This document shows, in pieces, positions 8,290 to 17,755 of a stretch of 38,735 nt of DNA. Both the position numbers and the translations under genes were made by a program. The stretch comes from Actinomycetota bacterium (GTDB lineage: Bacteria > Actinomycetota > Thermoleophilia > UBA2241), in the NCBI GenBank assembly GCA_026392275.1, contig JAPLCM010000058.1, forward strand, positions 1 through 38,735. Reading direction: 5' to 3'. Each line of letters begins with the position of its first letter. Position 1 is the first letter of the stretch. The notes beneath the pieces were generated by a model. That model saw nothing but the letters and a program-made list of their open reading frames with translations, ran no database searches and was not told the DNA's origin.

Positions 8290-10288
8290 CGACTCCGGGC
8301 GTCGTGACCGTCCCATCCGCACCGGTCGTCGTGACAAGCCCATCATCCAGCTGCCCTCAGTCGCCCTCAGGGTGGCGATCATGGTCGGCATCGCCGTCGT
8401 CCTGTTCACGATCATCCTCTTCCGGCTGTGGTTCCTGCAGATCCTCAGCGGGCAGCAGTTCGTGGTGCAAGCCAACGACAACCGCTTGCGCTCCGTGAAG
8501 CTCGTGGCGCCGCGCGGCGCCATCGTCGATCGCCACGGACAAGTGATCGTCGAGAATCGGCCGGGCCTGGCCGTGGGCTTCCGTCTCATGGACGTGCCCG
8601 ACGGGCAGCTCGATCGCGAGGTCACGGACCTGGCGAAAGTGCTCAAGATGCGTCCCGGCAAGATCCGCACTGAGATCATGGATCACCTGCGCCCAAGCTG
8701 GCCGAGCGGGGAGGGCGCGTGGCCGCTGACCTGGGAGAACGTGGTCGCCGGCAAGGGCTCCAGCCTCGACCTCGTGGTCGTCAAAGAGGACATCAGCGAG
8801 CGTGACAGGTCGTACATCCTTGAGCACATCCAGTCGTTCCCGGGCGTCGAGACGCCGAGCAACTACCTGCGCGCCTACCCTCACGGCTTCCTGGCCGCTC
8901 ACCTGCTGGGCAACATAGGTGAGATCTCCAAGGAGCAGCTCAAGGAGCGGCGCTTCAAGGGCTATGCGCAGGGCGACCTGGTCGGCCAGGGCGGCCTCGA
9001 GTGGAGCTACGATCGCTGGCTGCGCGGCCGCGACGGCGTGGCCAAGGTCGAGGTCGACGCCTTGGGCCGGCCCAAGCAGCACGACCCCGTGCCCGGCGGC
9101 CGTCTGCCGGAGCCGGGCGACACGCTGGTCACGACCATCGACAACAACGTGCAGGCGAAGGCCGAGGAGGCGCTCAGGTACGCCATCGATCTGGCGCACA
9201 CCAGCGGCAGCTACAAGGCGAACGGCGCCGCCGCGCTGGTGCTGGATGTGAAGACCGGCGAGGTCATCGCCATGGCCAGCTTCCCCACCTTCGACCCCAA
9301 CGTATGGGTGGGGGGCATCAGCACCAAGGACTTCAAGAAGCTCTCCGATCCCCAGGCCAACCGGCCGCTGCTCAACCGCGCGATTCAGGAGCAGAAGGCG
9401 GTGGCCTCCACGTTCAAGGTCGTCGACGCCATCGCGGGCCTCGAGGAGGGCGTGATCGCGCCGTCAACGACCTTCTTCTGCCCCGGCAGCTTCAAGGTGC
9501 CTATCTCGAGCGACGACACGGTCTGGAACTGCTGGGCGCTTGACGGTCACGGCACCCTCGATCTGGTGCAGGCCATCACGCAGTCGTGCGACGTGTACTT
9601 CTACAACGTCGGCTATCTCTTCTATCAGCGCAAGGGCACCGAGCTCGAAGACTGGGCGGTGCGCCTGGGCATGGGCAAGCCTACCGGCATCGACATACCC
9701 GGCGAGGTGGCCGGACGGGTGCCCACACCGGCCTGGCGCCGTTCCTACTTCGAGAGCGAGGTCGACAAGCTTTGGACGCCGGGCAACTCGGTCAATCTGG
9801 CGATCGGGCAGGGTGACCTCGAGGCCACGCCGCTGCAGCTGGCCGTGACCTACGCGGCGATCGCCAACGGCGGCTCCATCGTGCAGCCGCACATCGGCAA
9901 GAAGATCGTCGACGCGCAGGGCAAGATGGTGCGCGACCTCCCGGCCGCCGAGCCGCGCCAGGTCGACATCTCGCAGAGCACGCTCGACGTCGTTCGCCGC
10001 GGTCTCTACGAGGCGGCCAACTCGGTGACCGGCACCTCGTCGGCGGTGTTCGCCGGCTACCCCGTGGAGGTCGCCGGCAAGACCGGCACCGCCGAGGTCT
10101 TCGGCGCCGGCGACTACGCCTGGTATGCGAGCTATGCACCGGCCAACGACCCCAAGTACGCCGTGGTCGTCATGGTGGAGCAGGGCGGCCACGGCGGCAC
10201 CGTCGCGGCGCCCGCGACGCGGCTCATCTACGACGCCCTCTTCAAGATCCAGAGCGAGAAGGTCACCGGCGCCGTGAGGAGCGACTAA
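8261..10288 (+). CDS. mrdA: Penicillin-binding protein 2, elongasome transpeptidase
   Basis: Class B PBP that crosslinks new lateral-wall peptidoglycan with RodA. 675 residues: cytoplasmic lead, one membrane helix (about 35-60), the pedestal domain (APRGAIVDRHGQVIVENRPG, later GHLLG-like AHLLGNIGEISKEQL), and the transpeptidase domain with SxxK S383-T-F-K386, the PBP2-type SxD S442-C-D444 and KTG K607-T-G609. Start GTG 8261 has a purine-rich GAGGGG just upstream and lies inside the mreD 3' end. All catalytic residues are present. Confidence 0.94.
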   Translation: MICVLLGPANDSGRRDRPIRTGRRDKPIIQLPSVALRVAIMVGIAVVLFTIILFRLWFLQILSGQQFVVQANDNRLRSVKLVAPRGAIVDRHGQVIVENRPGLAVGFRLMDVPDGQLDREVTDLAKVLKMRPGKIRTEIMDHLRPSWPSGEGAWPLTWENVVAGKGSSLDLVVVKEDISERDRSYILEHIQSFPGVETPSNYLRAYPHGFLAAHLLGNIGEISKEQLKERRFKGYAQGDLVGQGGLEWSYDRWLRGRDGVAKVEVDALGRPKQHDPVPGGRLPEPGDTLVTTIDNNVQAKAEEALRYAIDLAHTSGSYKANGAAALVLDVKTGEVIAMASFPTFDPNVWVGGISTKDFKKLSDPQANRPLLNRAIQEQKAVASTFKVVDAIAGLEEGVIAPSTTFFCPGSFKVPISSDDTVWNCWALDGHGTLDLVQAITQSCDVYFYNVGYLFYQRKGTELEDWAVRLGMGKPTGIDIPGEVAGRVPTPAWRRSYFESEVDKLWTPGNSVNLAIGQGDLEATPLQLAVTYAAIANGGSIVQPHIGKKIVDAQGKMVRDLPAAEPRQVDISQSTLDVVRRGLYEAANSVTGTSSAVFAGYPVEVAGKTGTAEVFGAGDYAWYASYAPANDPKYAVVVMVEQGGHGGTVAAPATRLIYDALFKIQSEKVTGAVRSD

Positions 10289-10290
10289 GT

Positions 10291-11436
10291 ATGAATTGGC
10301 GCGCCTACCTCAGGCACCTCGACTACATCCTGATCGTGGCCACGCTCGGGCTCGTCGCCTACGGCCTCACGATGATCTACTTCGCCACGCGTCACGACAT
10401 GGATGGGCGGCCACTGTACTTCGTGATCAAGCAGCTGGTCGCCGTCGTCGTCGGGTTGGTGGCCGGCGCGGTCGTATCGCTGCTCGATTACGAGATCTAC
10501 CGCCGCTTCCAATGGCTGCTGTACGTATTCGCGGTCTTCATCCTTGTGCTCGTGCTGCCCTTCGGCCAGGTGGTGAACGGGGCGCGGCGCTGGATCGACC
10601 TCGGCTTCCAGAGCTTCCAGCCCTCCGCGCTGGCCCTGCTCCTGCTCGCCCTCAGCATCGGCGCGTACCTTGCCGACCGCATGGACCTGCTGGGCTCCAA
10701 ACGCGTGACGCTGGTGGCGCTGGCCATGGTCGCGGTGCCGGCCTTCCTCGTCTACCAGGAGCCCGACTTCGGGTCCGCCATGGTCATGGTCGTGCTCACC
10801 CTGGCGATGCTCTACTTCTACGGCACGTCGTGGACTCACTTCGCGGTTCTTGCGGGGAGCGGGGTGGCGGCCTTCGTCGTCGCCCTCAAGGTCCTGCCTA
10901 TGGCCGGCGTCCATCTCATTCAGCAGTACCAGATCGACCGTCTGTTCGTGTTCCTCAACGCCGGCCACAATCCCCAGGGGAGCGGCTACAACATCATCCA
11001 GTCGAAGATCGCCGTCGGCTCGGGGGCGCTCATGGGGCGCGGCGACATGGCCACGCAGACCGCGCTCGACTTTCTGCCCGAGCACCACACCGACTTCATC
11101 TTCGCCGTTCTCAGCGAGCGCAACGGATTCCTCGGGGCGCTGCTGCTCATCGCGCTCTACGGCGTCGTGATCTGGCGGTGCCTGCGGATCGCCACGCTGT
11201 CGCGCGATATGTATGGCAGCATCCTTGCGGGGGGGGTCGCCGTGATGTTTCTGTTCCAGGCATTCGTGAACATCGGCATGACGATTGGTATCATGCCGGT
11301 GACGGGCATCCCGTTGCCGTTCTTGAGTTATGGCGGCACGGCCATGATCGCGTTCCTGATGTTCGTCGGTCTGCTGGAGGCCATCCACCTGCGGGCCACG
11401 GTCACGCCGAGCAACAGGGGGCTCCTTGTCCAGTAG
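10291..11436 (+). CDS. rodA: SEDS glycosyltransferase RodA
   Basis: Polytopic membrane enzyme that polymerises lipid II in the elongasome together with PBP2. 381 residues, ten-helix SEDS pattern, with NGARRWIDLG, QEPDFGSAMV, and the extracellular loop FLPEHHTDFIFAVLSERNG containing the expected catalytic D268; the C-terminal PFLSYGGTAMIA is intact. One deviation: the usual QPSE..K motif reads QPSALAL (110-116), so the Glu and Lys are replaced by Ala and Leu. ATG 10291 follows GTGAGGAG near 10273-10280. RodA is preferred to FtsW because of the direct mreBCD-PBP2 context. Confidence 0.93.
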   Translation: MNWRAYLRHLDYILIVATLGLVAYGLTMIYFATRHDMDGRPLYFVIKQLVAVVVGLVAGAVVSLLDYEIYRRFQWLLYVFAVFILVLVLPFGQVVNGARRWIDLGFQSFQPSALALLLLALSIGAYLADRMDLLGSKRVTLVALAMVAVPAFLVYQEPDFGSAMVMVVLTLAMLYFYGTSWTHFAVLAGSGVAAFVVALKVLPMAGVHLIQQYQIDRLFVFLNAGHNPQGSGYNIIQSKIAVGSGALMGRGDMATQTALDFLPEHHTDFIFAVLSERNGFLGALLLIALYGVVIWRCLRIATLSRDMYGSILAGGVAVMFLFQAFVNIGMTIGIMPVTGIPLPFLSYGGTAMIAFLMFVGLLEAIHLRATVTPSNRGLLVQ

Positions 11437-12346
11437 CCTGAGCATGTCGAAGATATTCAGGGCCATCAGCGACGCCCGCCCGGGCGAACACGAGGTCGCG
11501 CGCCTCTGCCTGGTCGGCGCCGGCCCGGAGCTCGTGCGCGTGACCCGCGCTCTCTCTGCGGAGGTGGCCGACGACCACGCCGACGGCGCCACCCCCGACG
11601 CCTTGCCGCCGGCGGAGTTTCCTCGGGACGCGTCGCTGGCCGGGCGCTGGGACATCGTCGTCCTCGTGGCCGCCGGATGCACGCCCGCGGACATGGCGCC
11701 AATCGCCCGCGCGGTGCGCGACGCCGGGCGCCAGGTCATCGCTCTCGTCGAGGCTCCCTACGGCGAGTGGATCGATGCCGCCGGCGTCTTCGACGACGAG
11801 GTCGCTCGCGGCCTCGACGGCGACCACGCCGGCGCGCCTAATCTCGAGAACCGCATTGTGCGCGCCGCCGGCGACGGCGCCGCGGCGCTGGCCGCCCGGC
11901 TTCCCGCCGTGCGCCGCGCGTACTGTGACCATGTGGTGCTTGCCAACGCGTCCCAGAACGCCGTGATCGGCTCCGTGGTCATCATCCCCGGCGCCGATAT
12001 GCCGGCGATGACCGCCAACCAGGTCCGCATGGTGCTCAAGATCGCCGCCGCCTACGGCGAGCAGATCGGGCTCGACCGCGCCCTCGAGATACTCTCTGTC
12101 GTGGGCGCCGCTTTCGCCCTCCGCGCGCTGGCCCGCCAGGCGCTCGACTTCGTGCCGGGTTTCGGCTGGGCTCTGAAGGGAGCCGTCGGCTTCACCGGCA
12201 CGGTGGCGCTGGGCGAGACCGCAATCGCGTATTTCGAGGCTGGGGCACCGCTCCAGGTCTCGCACATGCAAAGGATGAATCAGCAACTTGAACGGGCACG
12301 CTCCAAGCTCCCCGGATTCCTGCAGCGAAGGCTGGCCTCCGGGTGA
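11426..12346 (+). CDS. DUF697-domain protein with a GTPase-like but P-loop-less N terminus
   Basis: 306 residues. The C-terminal part (about 165-275) matches the DUF697/YcjF type: MTANQVRMVLKIAAAYGEQIG, then a hydrophobic ALRALARQALDFVPGFGWALKGAVGFTGT helix pair and LGETAIAYFEAG. The first ~130 residues alternate strands and helices (RLCLVGAGPELVRVTRAL; DIVVLVAAGCTPAD; RQVIALVEAP) like a G domain, but no GxxxxGK[ST] is present. TTG 11426 is preferred (AGGGGG at 11416-11421) over ATG 11444. It overlaps rodA by 11 bases and the next gene by 59. Role unknown; probably membrane-associated. Confidence 0.72.
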   Translation: MSSSLSMSKIFRAISDARPGEHEVARLCLVGAGPELVRVTRALSAEVADDHADGATPDALPPAEFPRDASLAGRWDIVVLVAAGCTPADMAPIARAVRDAGRQVIALVEAPYGEWIDAAGVFDDEVARGLDGDHAGAPNLENRIVRAAGDGAAALAARLPAVRRAYCDHVVLANASQNAVIGSVVIIPGADMPAMTANQVRMVLKIAAAYGEQIGLDRALEILSVVGAAFALRALARQALDFVPGFGWALKGAVGFTGTVALGETAIAYFEAGAPLQVSHMQRMNQQLERARSKLPGFLQRRLASG

Positions 12347-14069
12347 GCTAGCGAGGCTGCTGGCGCGCGTCACGCGCCCCGGGCGCTACACGGGCGGCGA
12401 GTTCAACCTCCGCCTGAAGCCCGGCGCGAGCCCGCGCATCGTACTGTCCTACCCGGACGTGTACGAGATCGGCATCTCCAACCCGGGTCTGCAGATCCTG
12501 TACGCCCATCTTAGCGACGCCACGCCGGCGGCGGCGGAGCGCGCCTATTGCCCGTGGCCCGACATGGCGGCGCAAATGCGCGCTCACGACGTGCCGCTGT
12601 GGACGCTCGAGACCATGGCGCCGGTCGCCGGCTGCGACCTCTGGGGCTTCACGCTGCCGCACGAGCTCACGTACACCAACGTCCTCGAGATGCTCGACCT
12701 CGCGGGCGTTCCGCTCCACGCTGCCGAGCGCGGCGAAGGGCACCCTATCGTGCTCGGCGGCGGGCCGGCCGTGGCGAACCCCTGGCCCCTGGCGCCGTTC
12801 TTCGAGGCCTTCTTCATCGGCGAGGTGGAGCACCGCCTGGACGAGATCGTCGAGGCGCTGGCCTCGCCCTCACGCGCCCGGCGCCTCGAGGCGCTCGCCG
12901 CCGTCCCTGGCATGTGGTTGCCGGGGGTGAGCGAGCGCCCGGCTCAGCGGCAGGTGTTCACGGCGTTCTCCAGCACGTCGCCTGTCCTGCGCCCGGTCGT
13001 CCCGGTGCTCGAGGCGGTGCACGATCGGGCGATCGTCGAAGTGATGCGCGGCTGCACCGCGGGCTGCCGCTTCTGCCAGGCAGGCATGTGGTATCGGCCG
13101 GTGCGCGAGCGCCCTGTCGACATGGTGGTCGAGGCGGCCGCTCAGCTTCTCCGCGAGACGGGCTGCGACGAGGTCTCACTGCTCTCGCTGAGCTCCTGCG
13201 ACTACTCGGGGGTCGAACAAGCGCTGAGGCGCATCCGCGCCCTGCAGCCGGGGGTGCGTGTGTCCTTGCCGTCTCTGCGCATCGATTCCGCCGCGGAGAG
13301 CCTCGGGCGCTTCGCCGCCGACCAGCGAGGCTCGGTGACCCTGGCGCCGGAGGCGGGTACGCAGGAGCTGCGCGACGCCATCAACAAGGGTGTCGACGAC
13401 GCGCAGTTCGAGGAGGCCGTGCGCGCCACCTTCTCGGGCGGCTTCACCGGCCTCAAGTTGTACTTCATGATCGGGCTGCCCGGCGAGACCGACGCCGATG
13501 TCGCCGGCATCGCGCGCATGGCCGGCACCGCCGTACGTCTGGCGAAGGACATCGCCCGCGGCCGCGCCCGTCTTACCGTCGCGGTGTCCTCCTACGTGCC
13601 CAAGGCGCACACGCCGTTCCAGCTCGAGCCGTTCGCCGGCGAGGCCGTCCTGCGTCGTCGGCAGCAACTGCTGCGCGAAGCGATGCCGCGCGGCGTGCGC
13701 GTCAACTTCCACGACGTCGCGACATCGCTCGTCGAGGCCACCCTGGCGCGTGGTGGGCTGGGCAGCCACCACCTCGTCGAGGAGGCCTGGCGACGCGGCG
13801 CCCGCTTCGACGGCTGGAGCGAGCATTTCCGCGTCCCCCTGTGGGAGGCTGCGGCTGTCGCCACCGGCATCGAGCTGGGCACTGCCGATCTGGACGGCGC
13901 CGTTTCCTTGCCGTGGGAGTCCGCCGTGGCCGTGGGCGCGTCGCGGTCATTTCTCAGCGACGAGCGCGCGCGCGGCGCGCGCGGCGAGCTCACCGACGAC
14001 TGTCGCGACGGGCTCTGCTCGTCGTGCGGCGTCTGCGGCGGTGGCGTCGAGATGGACGTGCTGGCATGA
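12288..14069 (+). CDS. TIGR03960-family radical SAM protein
   Basis: 593 residues. N-terminal cobalamin-binding-like region (PGRYTGGEFN, SYPDVYEIGISN, WPDMAAQMR) then a radical SAM core with the cluster motif CTAGCRFCQ (CxxxCxxC), the SSCDYSG and LPSLRIDS strands, and TLAPEAGTQ. The tail has a cysteine cluster CRDGLCSSCGVCGGG, likely a second metal site. The family nearly always pairs with TIGR03936/DUF2344, which follows by an ATGA overlap, and in actinobacteria with RNase E/G next; the substrate is not established. TTG 12288 is the only usual initiator before the conserved start; AAAGGA (12270) is rather far, and CTG 12357/12360 are alternatives. Confidence 0.88.
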   Translation: MNGHAPSSPDSCSEGWPPGELARLLARVTRPGRYTGGEFNLRLKPGASPRIVLSYPDVYEIGISNPGLQILYAHLSDATPAAAERAYCPWPDMAAQMRAHDVPLWTLETMAPVAGCDLWGFTLPHELTYTNVLEMLDLAGVPLHAAERGEGHPIVLGGGPAVANPWPLAPFFEAFFIGEVEHRLDEIVEALASPSRARRLEALAAVPGMWLPGVSERPAQRQVFTAFSSTSPVLRPVVPVLEAVHDRAIVEVMRGCTAGCRFCQAGMWYRPVRERPVDMVVEAAAQLLRETGCDEVSLLSLSSCDYSGVEQALRRIRALQPGVRVSLPSLRIDSAAESLGRFAADQRGSVTLAPEAGTQELRDAINKGVDDAQFEEAVRATFSGGFTGLKLYFMIGLPGETDADVAGIARMAGTAVRLAKDIARGRARLTVAVSSYVPKAHTPFQLEPFAGEAVLRRRQQLLREAMPRGVRVNFHDVATSLVEATLARGGLGSHHLVEEAWRRGARFDGWSEHFRVPLWEAAAVATGIELGTADLDGAVSLPWESAVAVGASRSFLSDERARGARGELTDDCRDGLCSSCGVCGGGVEMDVLA

Positions 14070-14755
14070 CCTGGTGGCTGCTCACCTTCTCGCGCGGCGG
14101 TCCCGCCGCGTACCTCTCGCACCTCGACACGGCGCGCGCCGTGCAGCGCACCTTCGCGCGCGCCGGTGTCCCCATCGCCCTGTCTCACGGCATGCGGCCC
14201 AAGCCGCGGCTCTCGCTGCCCCTGCCCCTGCCGGTCGGCGCCGCGGGCTGTGAGGAGCTGGCTGTGGTCGAAGTGCCGGACGAGCAGCCGGGCACGGCGG
14301 CGGTGCTGCGCGAGCTGCGCGCCGCCGCACCGCCCGGCCTCCTGCTTAGGGCGGTGGCGGTCGTTGGCGACGAGCACCCTCGACCGCAGGCCCTCGAAGC
14401 CCGGTATGCGTGCCTCCTTGAGGGGGACGCAGGCGCCGTGCTGGCCGCCGTCGAACGCTACGCCACGGAAGTATCGGTCGTCCGCGAGCGCGTGTCCCCC
14501 AAGGGCAGGCGCACGCTCGACCTCAAGGAGTACGTCGTCAACGCCGCCTCAGAAGCGGTACCGGGAGGAGCGAGGCTCTCGTTCTCCATCCGGCACCGCG
14601 ATGACGGTGCGGCGCGACCACAGGAGTTCATCGATCTCATCGCCACCTGGGCGGAGGTCGAGCCGGTGATGCGTGGCCTGGAACGCCAGAGCGTCACCTG
14701 GAAAGGTCTGCCATCGGGGCCAAACCCCGGGGCCGGAAGGAGTGCGTCAACGTGA
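14066..14755 (+). CDS. TIGR03936 / DUF2344-family partner protein
   Basis: 229 residues, starting at ATG 14066 in an ATGA overlap with the radical SAM gene. The signature region FSRGGPAAYLSHLDTARAVQR and GVPIALSHGMRPKPRLSLPLPLPVG is typical of DUF2344, a domain that in some bacteria is fused to the radical SAM partner. It likely acts as substrate or RNA-binding partner of TIGR03960; this is inference from constant pairing. The GTGA overlap at 14752-14755 couples it to the RNase E/G gene. Confidence 0.87.
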   Translation: MTWWLLTFSRGGPAAYLSHLDTARAVQRTFARAGVPIALSHGMRPKPRLSLPLPLPVGAAGCEELAVVEVPDEQPGTAAVLRELRAAAPPGLLLRAVAVVGDEHPRPQALEARYACLLEGDAGAVLAAVERYATEVSVVRERVSPKGRRTLDLKEYVVNAASEAVPGGARLSFSIRHRDDGAARPQEFIDLIATWAEVEPVMRGLERQSVTWKGLPSGPNPGAGRSAST

Positions 14756-17721
14756 ACACAGACGACAAGGCGCCCGACGGCGATCAGCCGTCCGCGAAGC
14801 CGCCTGAGCCGAACACCGGCGGACGCGTGTCCGCCGGAAGGCAGTCGGGCAACGAACCGGCCGCTGCCGGCCAGGCCGGCAGCGGCCGCGGCAGACGGGG
14901 CTCCCGTGGCGGCCGCCGCCGGCGTAGGCCGGCGGAGCCGCACACAGCCGCGGCTGCCGCGGCAGAACCAGACAAGGGCGGACCGGCTCCGCAGCGCTCG
15001 GCCGGCGTGTCGGCGTCTCTGGAAGGACTGCCGACGGCGCCCTTGATCCCGATCGTGTCACAGGCCAGACCACCCTCGACCGGCGCCGCGCCGCGCGGCA
15101 GAACCAGATCGCGGTCGCGGCGGCCGGTCACTGTGGAGCCGGCGGCCGCGGGTCTCGACAGCACGATCACCCCTCGACCGGTGCCCACGGCGACCGCGCC
15201 CTCGAGGCAGCCGCGTACGCCCGCCTCCGTGAAGGCCGCGGCCGCCGCGATGCAGGCCGCGCCGGCCACTTCCGCCGCGGCCGTGCCCGCGCCGGACACT
15301 ACCGCCGCGGCCGTGCACGCGCCGGCGACGACCGCCTCAGAGGTCGCGACGAGCAGCGGTGCGACGGCGGAAGGAGGGTCTGCGGATGACGCGACGGCGC
15401 CGAAGCGGCGCCATCGTGGTTCGCGCGGCGGGCGACGCCGCCGCAAGACGGCCGAAGCCGTTCACGACGAGGTCGTCCGCGAGGTCGAGGAGGCGGCGAC
15501 CGGTGTGGCCGCGCCCCTCCCGGAAACACCCGCGGCGGCTTCGGCTCCACCTGGGCGGACGCGTGTCAGCGACGCGCCGGCGCCGAGCCGTGGTCGCCGC
15601 CGCAAGCCGCAGGCCGCCGCCGTGCCCGCCGCGCCAGAGGCGCCCGCATCTGCGCCTGCGGTGACAGCGATCTCAGGGCCGGCAGACGAGGCCGGCGGGC
15701 CGGCGCCAGAAGAGACCGTGCCGGCGTCGGACGAGAGCGGAGAAACCGGCGAGACCAGCGACGGGGCGCCGGCGCCCAAGCGCCGCCGCCGCGGCGGGCG
15801 CGGCGGGCGCGGCGCCCGCGAACAGCGCACCGGCGACGCCGAAGTGGCGCCCGCACCCGACGCGCAGGAGAAGAAAGCGGCGCCTGTGGCCGAACCGGCC
15901 AGAGCGACTGCCAAGCCGGCGGCCCCGGCGACCCGCGAGAGCAAGGCTCGCGGGCGCGACCGCCGCCGGCCTCAGGCCATCGTGCGTCAGGACGAAGGCA
16001 GCGGCCTCGCGACGCCGATGACGGCGCCGCCGCCCCAGCGTCTCGGTGTGGTCGCCGACCAGCCAAAGCGCAAACTCATCCTCGTCACCGACGACGGTCA
16101 GGAGCTGCGCGTCGCTTTAGTCGAAGACGGCCGCCTCGCCGAGATCTACATCGAGCGCCCTGACAAGAAGTCGTATCTCGGCGACATCTACCAGGGCAAG
16201 GTCGAAAGCGTGCTCGGCGGCATCGACGCCGCGTTCGTCGATTTCGGCCTCGAGAAGAACGGCTTTCTCTACGTCGACGAGGTGACCACGCCGGAGGGCG
16301 AGAAGCGGGCGCGGCGCATCGGCGACGCTCTCAAGACCAAGCAGCAGGTGCTCGTCCAGGTGACCAAGGATCCCATGGGTCACAAGGGCGCCCGGCTGAG
16401 CACCAAGATCTCGCTGGCCGGTCGCTATCTCGTCTACGTGCCCGGAGGGAGTGGCGCCGGCGTCTCGCGGCGCCTCGGCCAGGCCGAGCGCGAGCGACTG
16501 CGCGACATCTCGCGCGAGCTCAAGCCCAAGAACGCCGGCCTCATCGTGCGGACCATCGCCGAGGGCCACGGCCTTGAGGACCTCAAGCGCGACCTGCGGT
16601 ATCTCTCACGCCTCTGGTCGCGGCTCAAGAAGAAGGCCGAGACGGTCCGGGCGCCGGGTCTCGTGCACAAGGAGGTCGACATCTCCATCGAGGTCGCCCG
16701 CGACCTCTTCAACGACACCTGCGAGAGCCTCATCGTCGACGATCCCAAACGGCACAAGGCCATCGTCTCGTTTCTCGACAAGGAGGCGCCGGAGCTTCTG
16801 CCCAAGGTGCACCAGCACACCGGCGACGAGCCGCTCTTCGAGGCCTACGGCATCGAGGACCAGATCGCCAAGGCCCTCGAGCGCAGAGTCCCTCTGCCGA
16901 GCGGTGGCAACCTCGTCATCGACCACGCCGAGGCGCTCACCGTCATCGACGTAAACACGGGCCGCTTCACGCGCGGCAAGGGCCTCGAGGACACGATCAC
17001 CAAGACCAATCTCGAGGCCGCGCGCGAGGTCGTTCGTCAGCTGCGCCTGCGCGACATCGGCGGCATCATCATCATCGACTTCATCGATATGGCGCACGCC
17101 AAGAACCGCGAGATGGTTCTCGCCACCCTCGAGGCCGAGCTCGAGACCGACCGCACCAAGACCTACGTGGTGGAGCTCTCCCCGCTGGGGCTCGTCGAGA
17201 TGACGCGCCAGAACACCACCGACGGCGCCCGCGGCATCCTCACGCGCACGTGCCCCGCCTGCCTCGGCAAGGCGCGCGTGACCAGCGACGAGACCATGGC
17301 GCTCAACGTCGAGCGCCGTGTGCGCACCCTGGTGCGGCGCTCACAGGCACAGGCCTGGCTCATCGAGGTGAGCGGGGGTGTCGCCGAGCGGCTGAGCGGT
17401 GACCGCCTGAAGAAGCTCGAGAAGCAGATCGGCCGGCGCGTGTTCTTCGAGGGCGGCGCCGGCCTGCCCGTGGAGACGTTCCGCGTGCTGTCGGAGGGCA
17501 CCTCGGCGCACGTCCAGGAGCAGCGCATCCCCGTGAAGGAGGGGCAGGAGGTCGAGTTGGAGCTTGAGTTCAGCCTCACCTACAGCCCGCGCGACGCCGT
17601 GGGCTACATCGACGGCTACATGGTCATCGTCGAGGGCGGCCGCCAGGCCCTCGGCACGCGCTGCAAGGTGCGCATCACCGATACGGCGCGCACGGGCGCC
17701 TACGCTACCGTCATAACGTAA
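14752..17721 (+). CDS. rne: RNase E/G family endoribonuclease with long Arg/Ala-rich N-terminal extension
   Basis: Endoribonuclease for mRNA decay and rRNA maturation. 989 residues. Residues 1-~440 are low-complexity Ala/Pro/Arg with three basic RG patches (46-59, 218-232, 343-357). The catalytic half starts near residue 445: S1-like domain (DIYQGKVESVLGGIDAAFVDFG), the 5'-sensor region, catalytic Asp D733 (VIDVNTGRF) and D776 (IIIIDFIDM), and the Zn-link C834-P-A-C837. About 150 residues follow; the last ~65 look like a TRAM-type beta-barrel (inference). GTG 14752 overlaps the upstream stop as GTGA. The extension recalls actinobacterial RNase E/ES scaffolds. Gene name rne versus rng cannot be settled by motif alone. 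Confidence 0.93.
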   Translation: MNTDDKAPDGDQPSAKPPEPNTGGRVSAGRQSGNEPAAAGQAGSGRGRRGSRGGRRRRRPAEPHTAAAAAAEPDKGGPAPQRSAGVSASLEGLPTAPLIPIVSQARPPSTGAAPRGRTRSRSRRPVTVEPAAAGLDSTITPRPVPTATAPSRQPRTPASVKAAAAAMQAAPATSAAAVPAPDTTAAAVHAPATTASEVATSSGATAEGGSADDATAPKRRHRGSRGGRRRRKTAEAVHDEVVREVEEAATGVAAPLPETPAAASAPPGRTRVSDAPAPSRGRRRKPQAAAVPAAPEAPASAPAVTAISGPADEAGGPAPEETVPASDESGETGETSDGAPAPKRRRRGGRGGRGAREQRTGDAEVAPAPDAQEKKAAPVAEPARATAKPAAPATRESKARGRDRRRPQAIVRQDEGSGLATPMTAPPPQRLGVVADQPKRKLILVTDDGQELRVALVEDGRLAEIYIERPDKKSYLGDIYQGKVESVLGGIDAAFVDFGLEKNGFLYVDEVTTPEGEKRARRIGDALKTKQQVLVQVTKDPMGHKGARLSTKISLAGRYLVYVPGGSGAGVSRRLGQAERERLRDISRELKPKNAGLIVRTIAEGHGLEDLKRDLRYLSRLWSRLKKKAETVRAPGLVHKEVDISIEVARDLFNDTCESLIVDDPKRHKAIVSFLDKEAPELLPKVHQHTGDEPLFEAYGIEDQIAKALERRVPLPSGGNLVIDHAEALTVIDVNTGRFTRGKGLEDTITKTNLEAAREVVRQLRLRDIGGIIIIDFIDMAHAKNREMVLATLEAELETDRTKTYVVELSPLGLVEMTRQNTTDGARGILTRTCPACLGKARVTSDETMALNVERRVRTLVRRSQAQAWLIEVSGGVAERLSGDRLKKLEKQIGRRVFFEGGAGLPVETFRVLSEGTSAHVQEQRIPVKEGQEVELELEFSLTYSPRDAVGYIDGYMVIVEGGRQALGTRCKVRITDTARTGAYATVIT

Positions 17722-17755
17722 GAGCCGAATTGACGGGTTTGCCTGAGCCGGCCAG

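Noticed and set aside
10285-11739. 484-codon - strand frame opposite rodA
   Set aside because: Low-complexity charged translation mirroring the membrane-protein codons of rodA; no family features.
13967-13990. Alternating GC run in the TIGR03960 gene, considered as Z-DNA or repeat element
   Set aside because: It is explained by in-frame codons for an Arg/Ala/Gly-rich linker before the C-terminal cysteine cluster.
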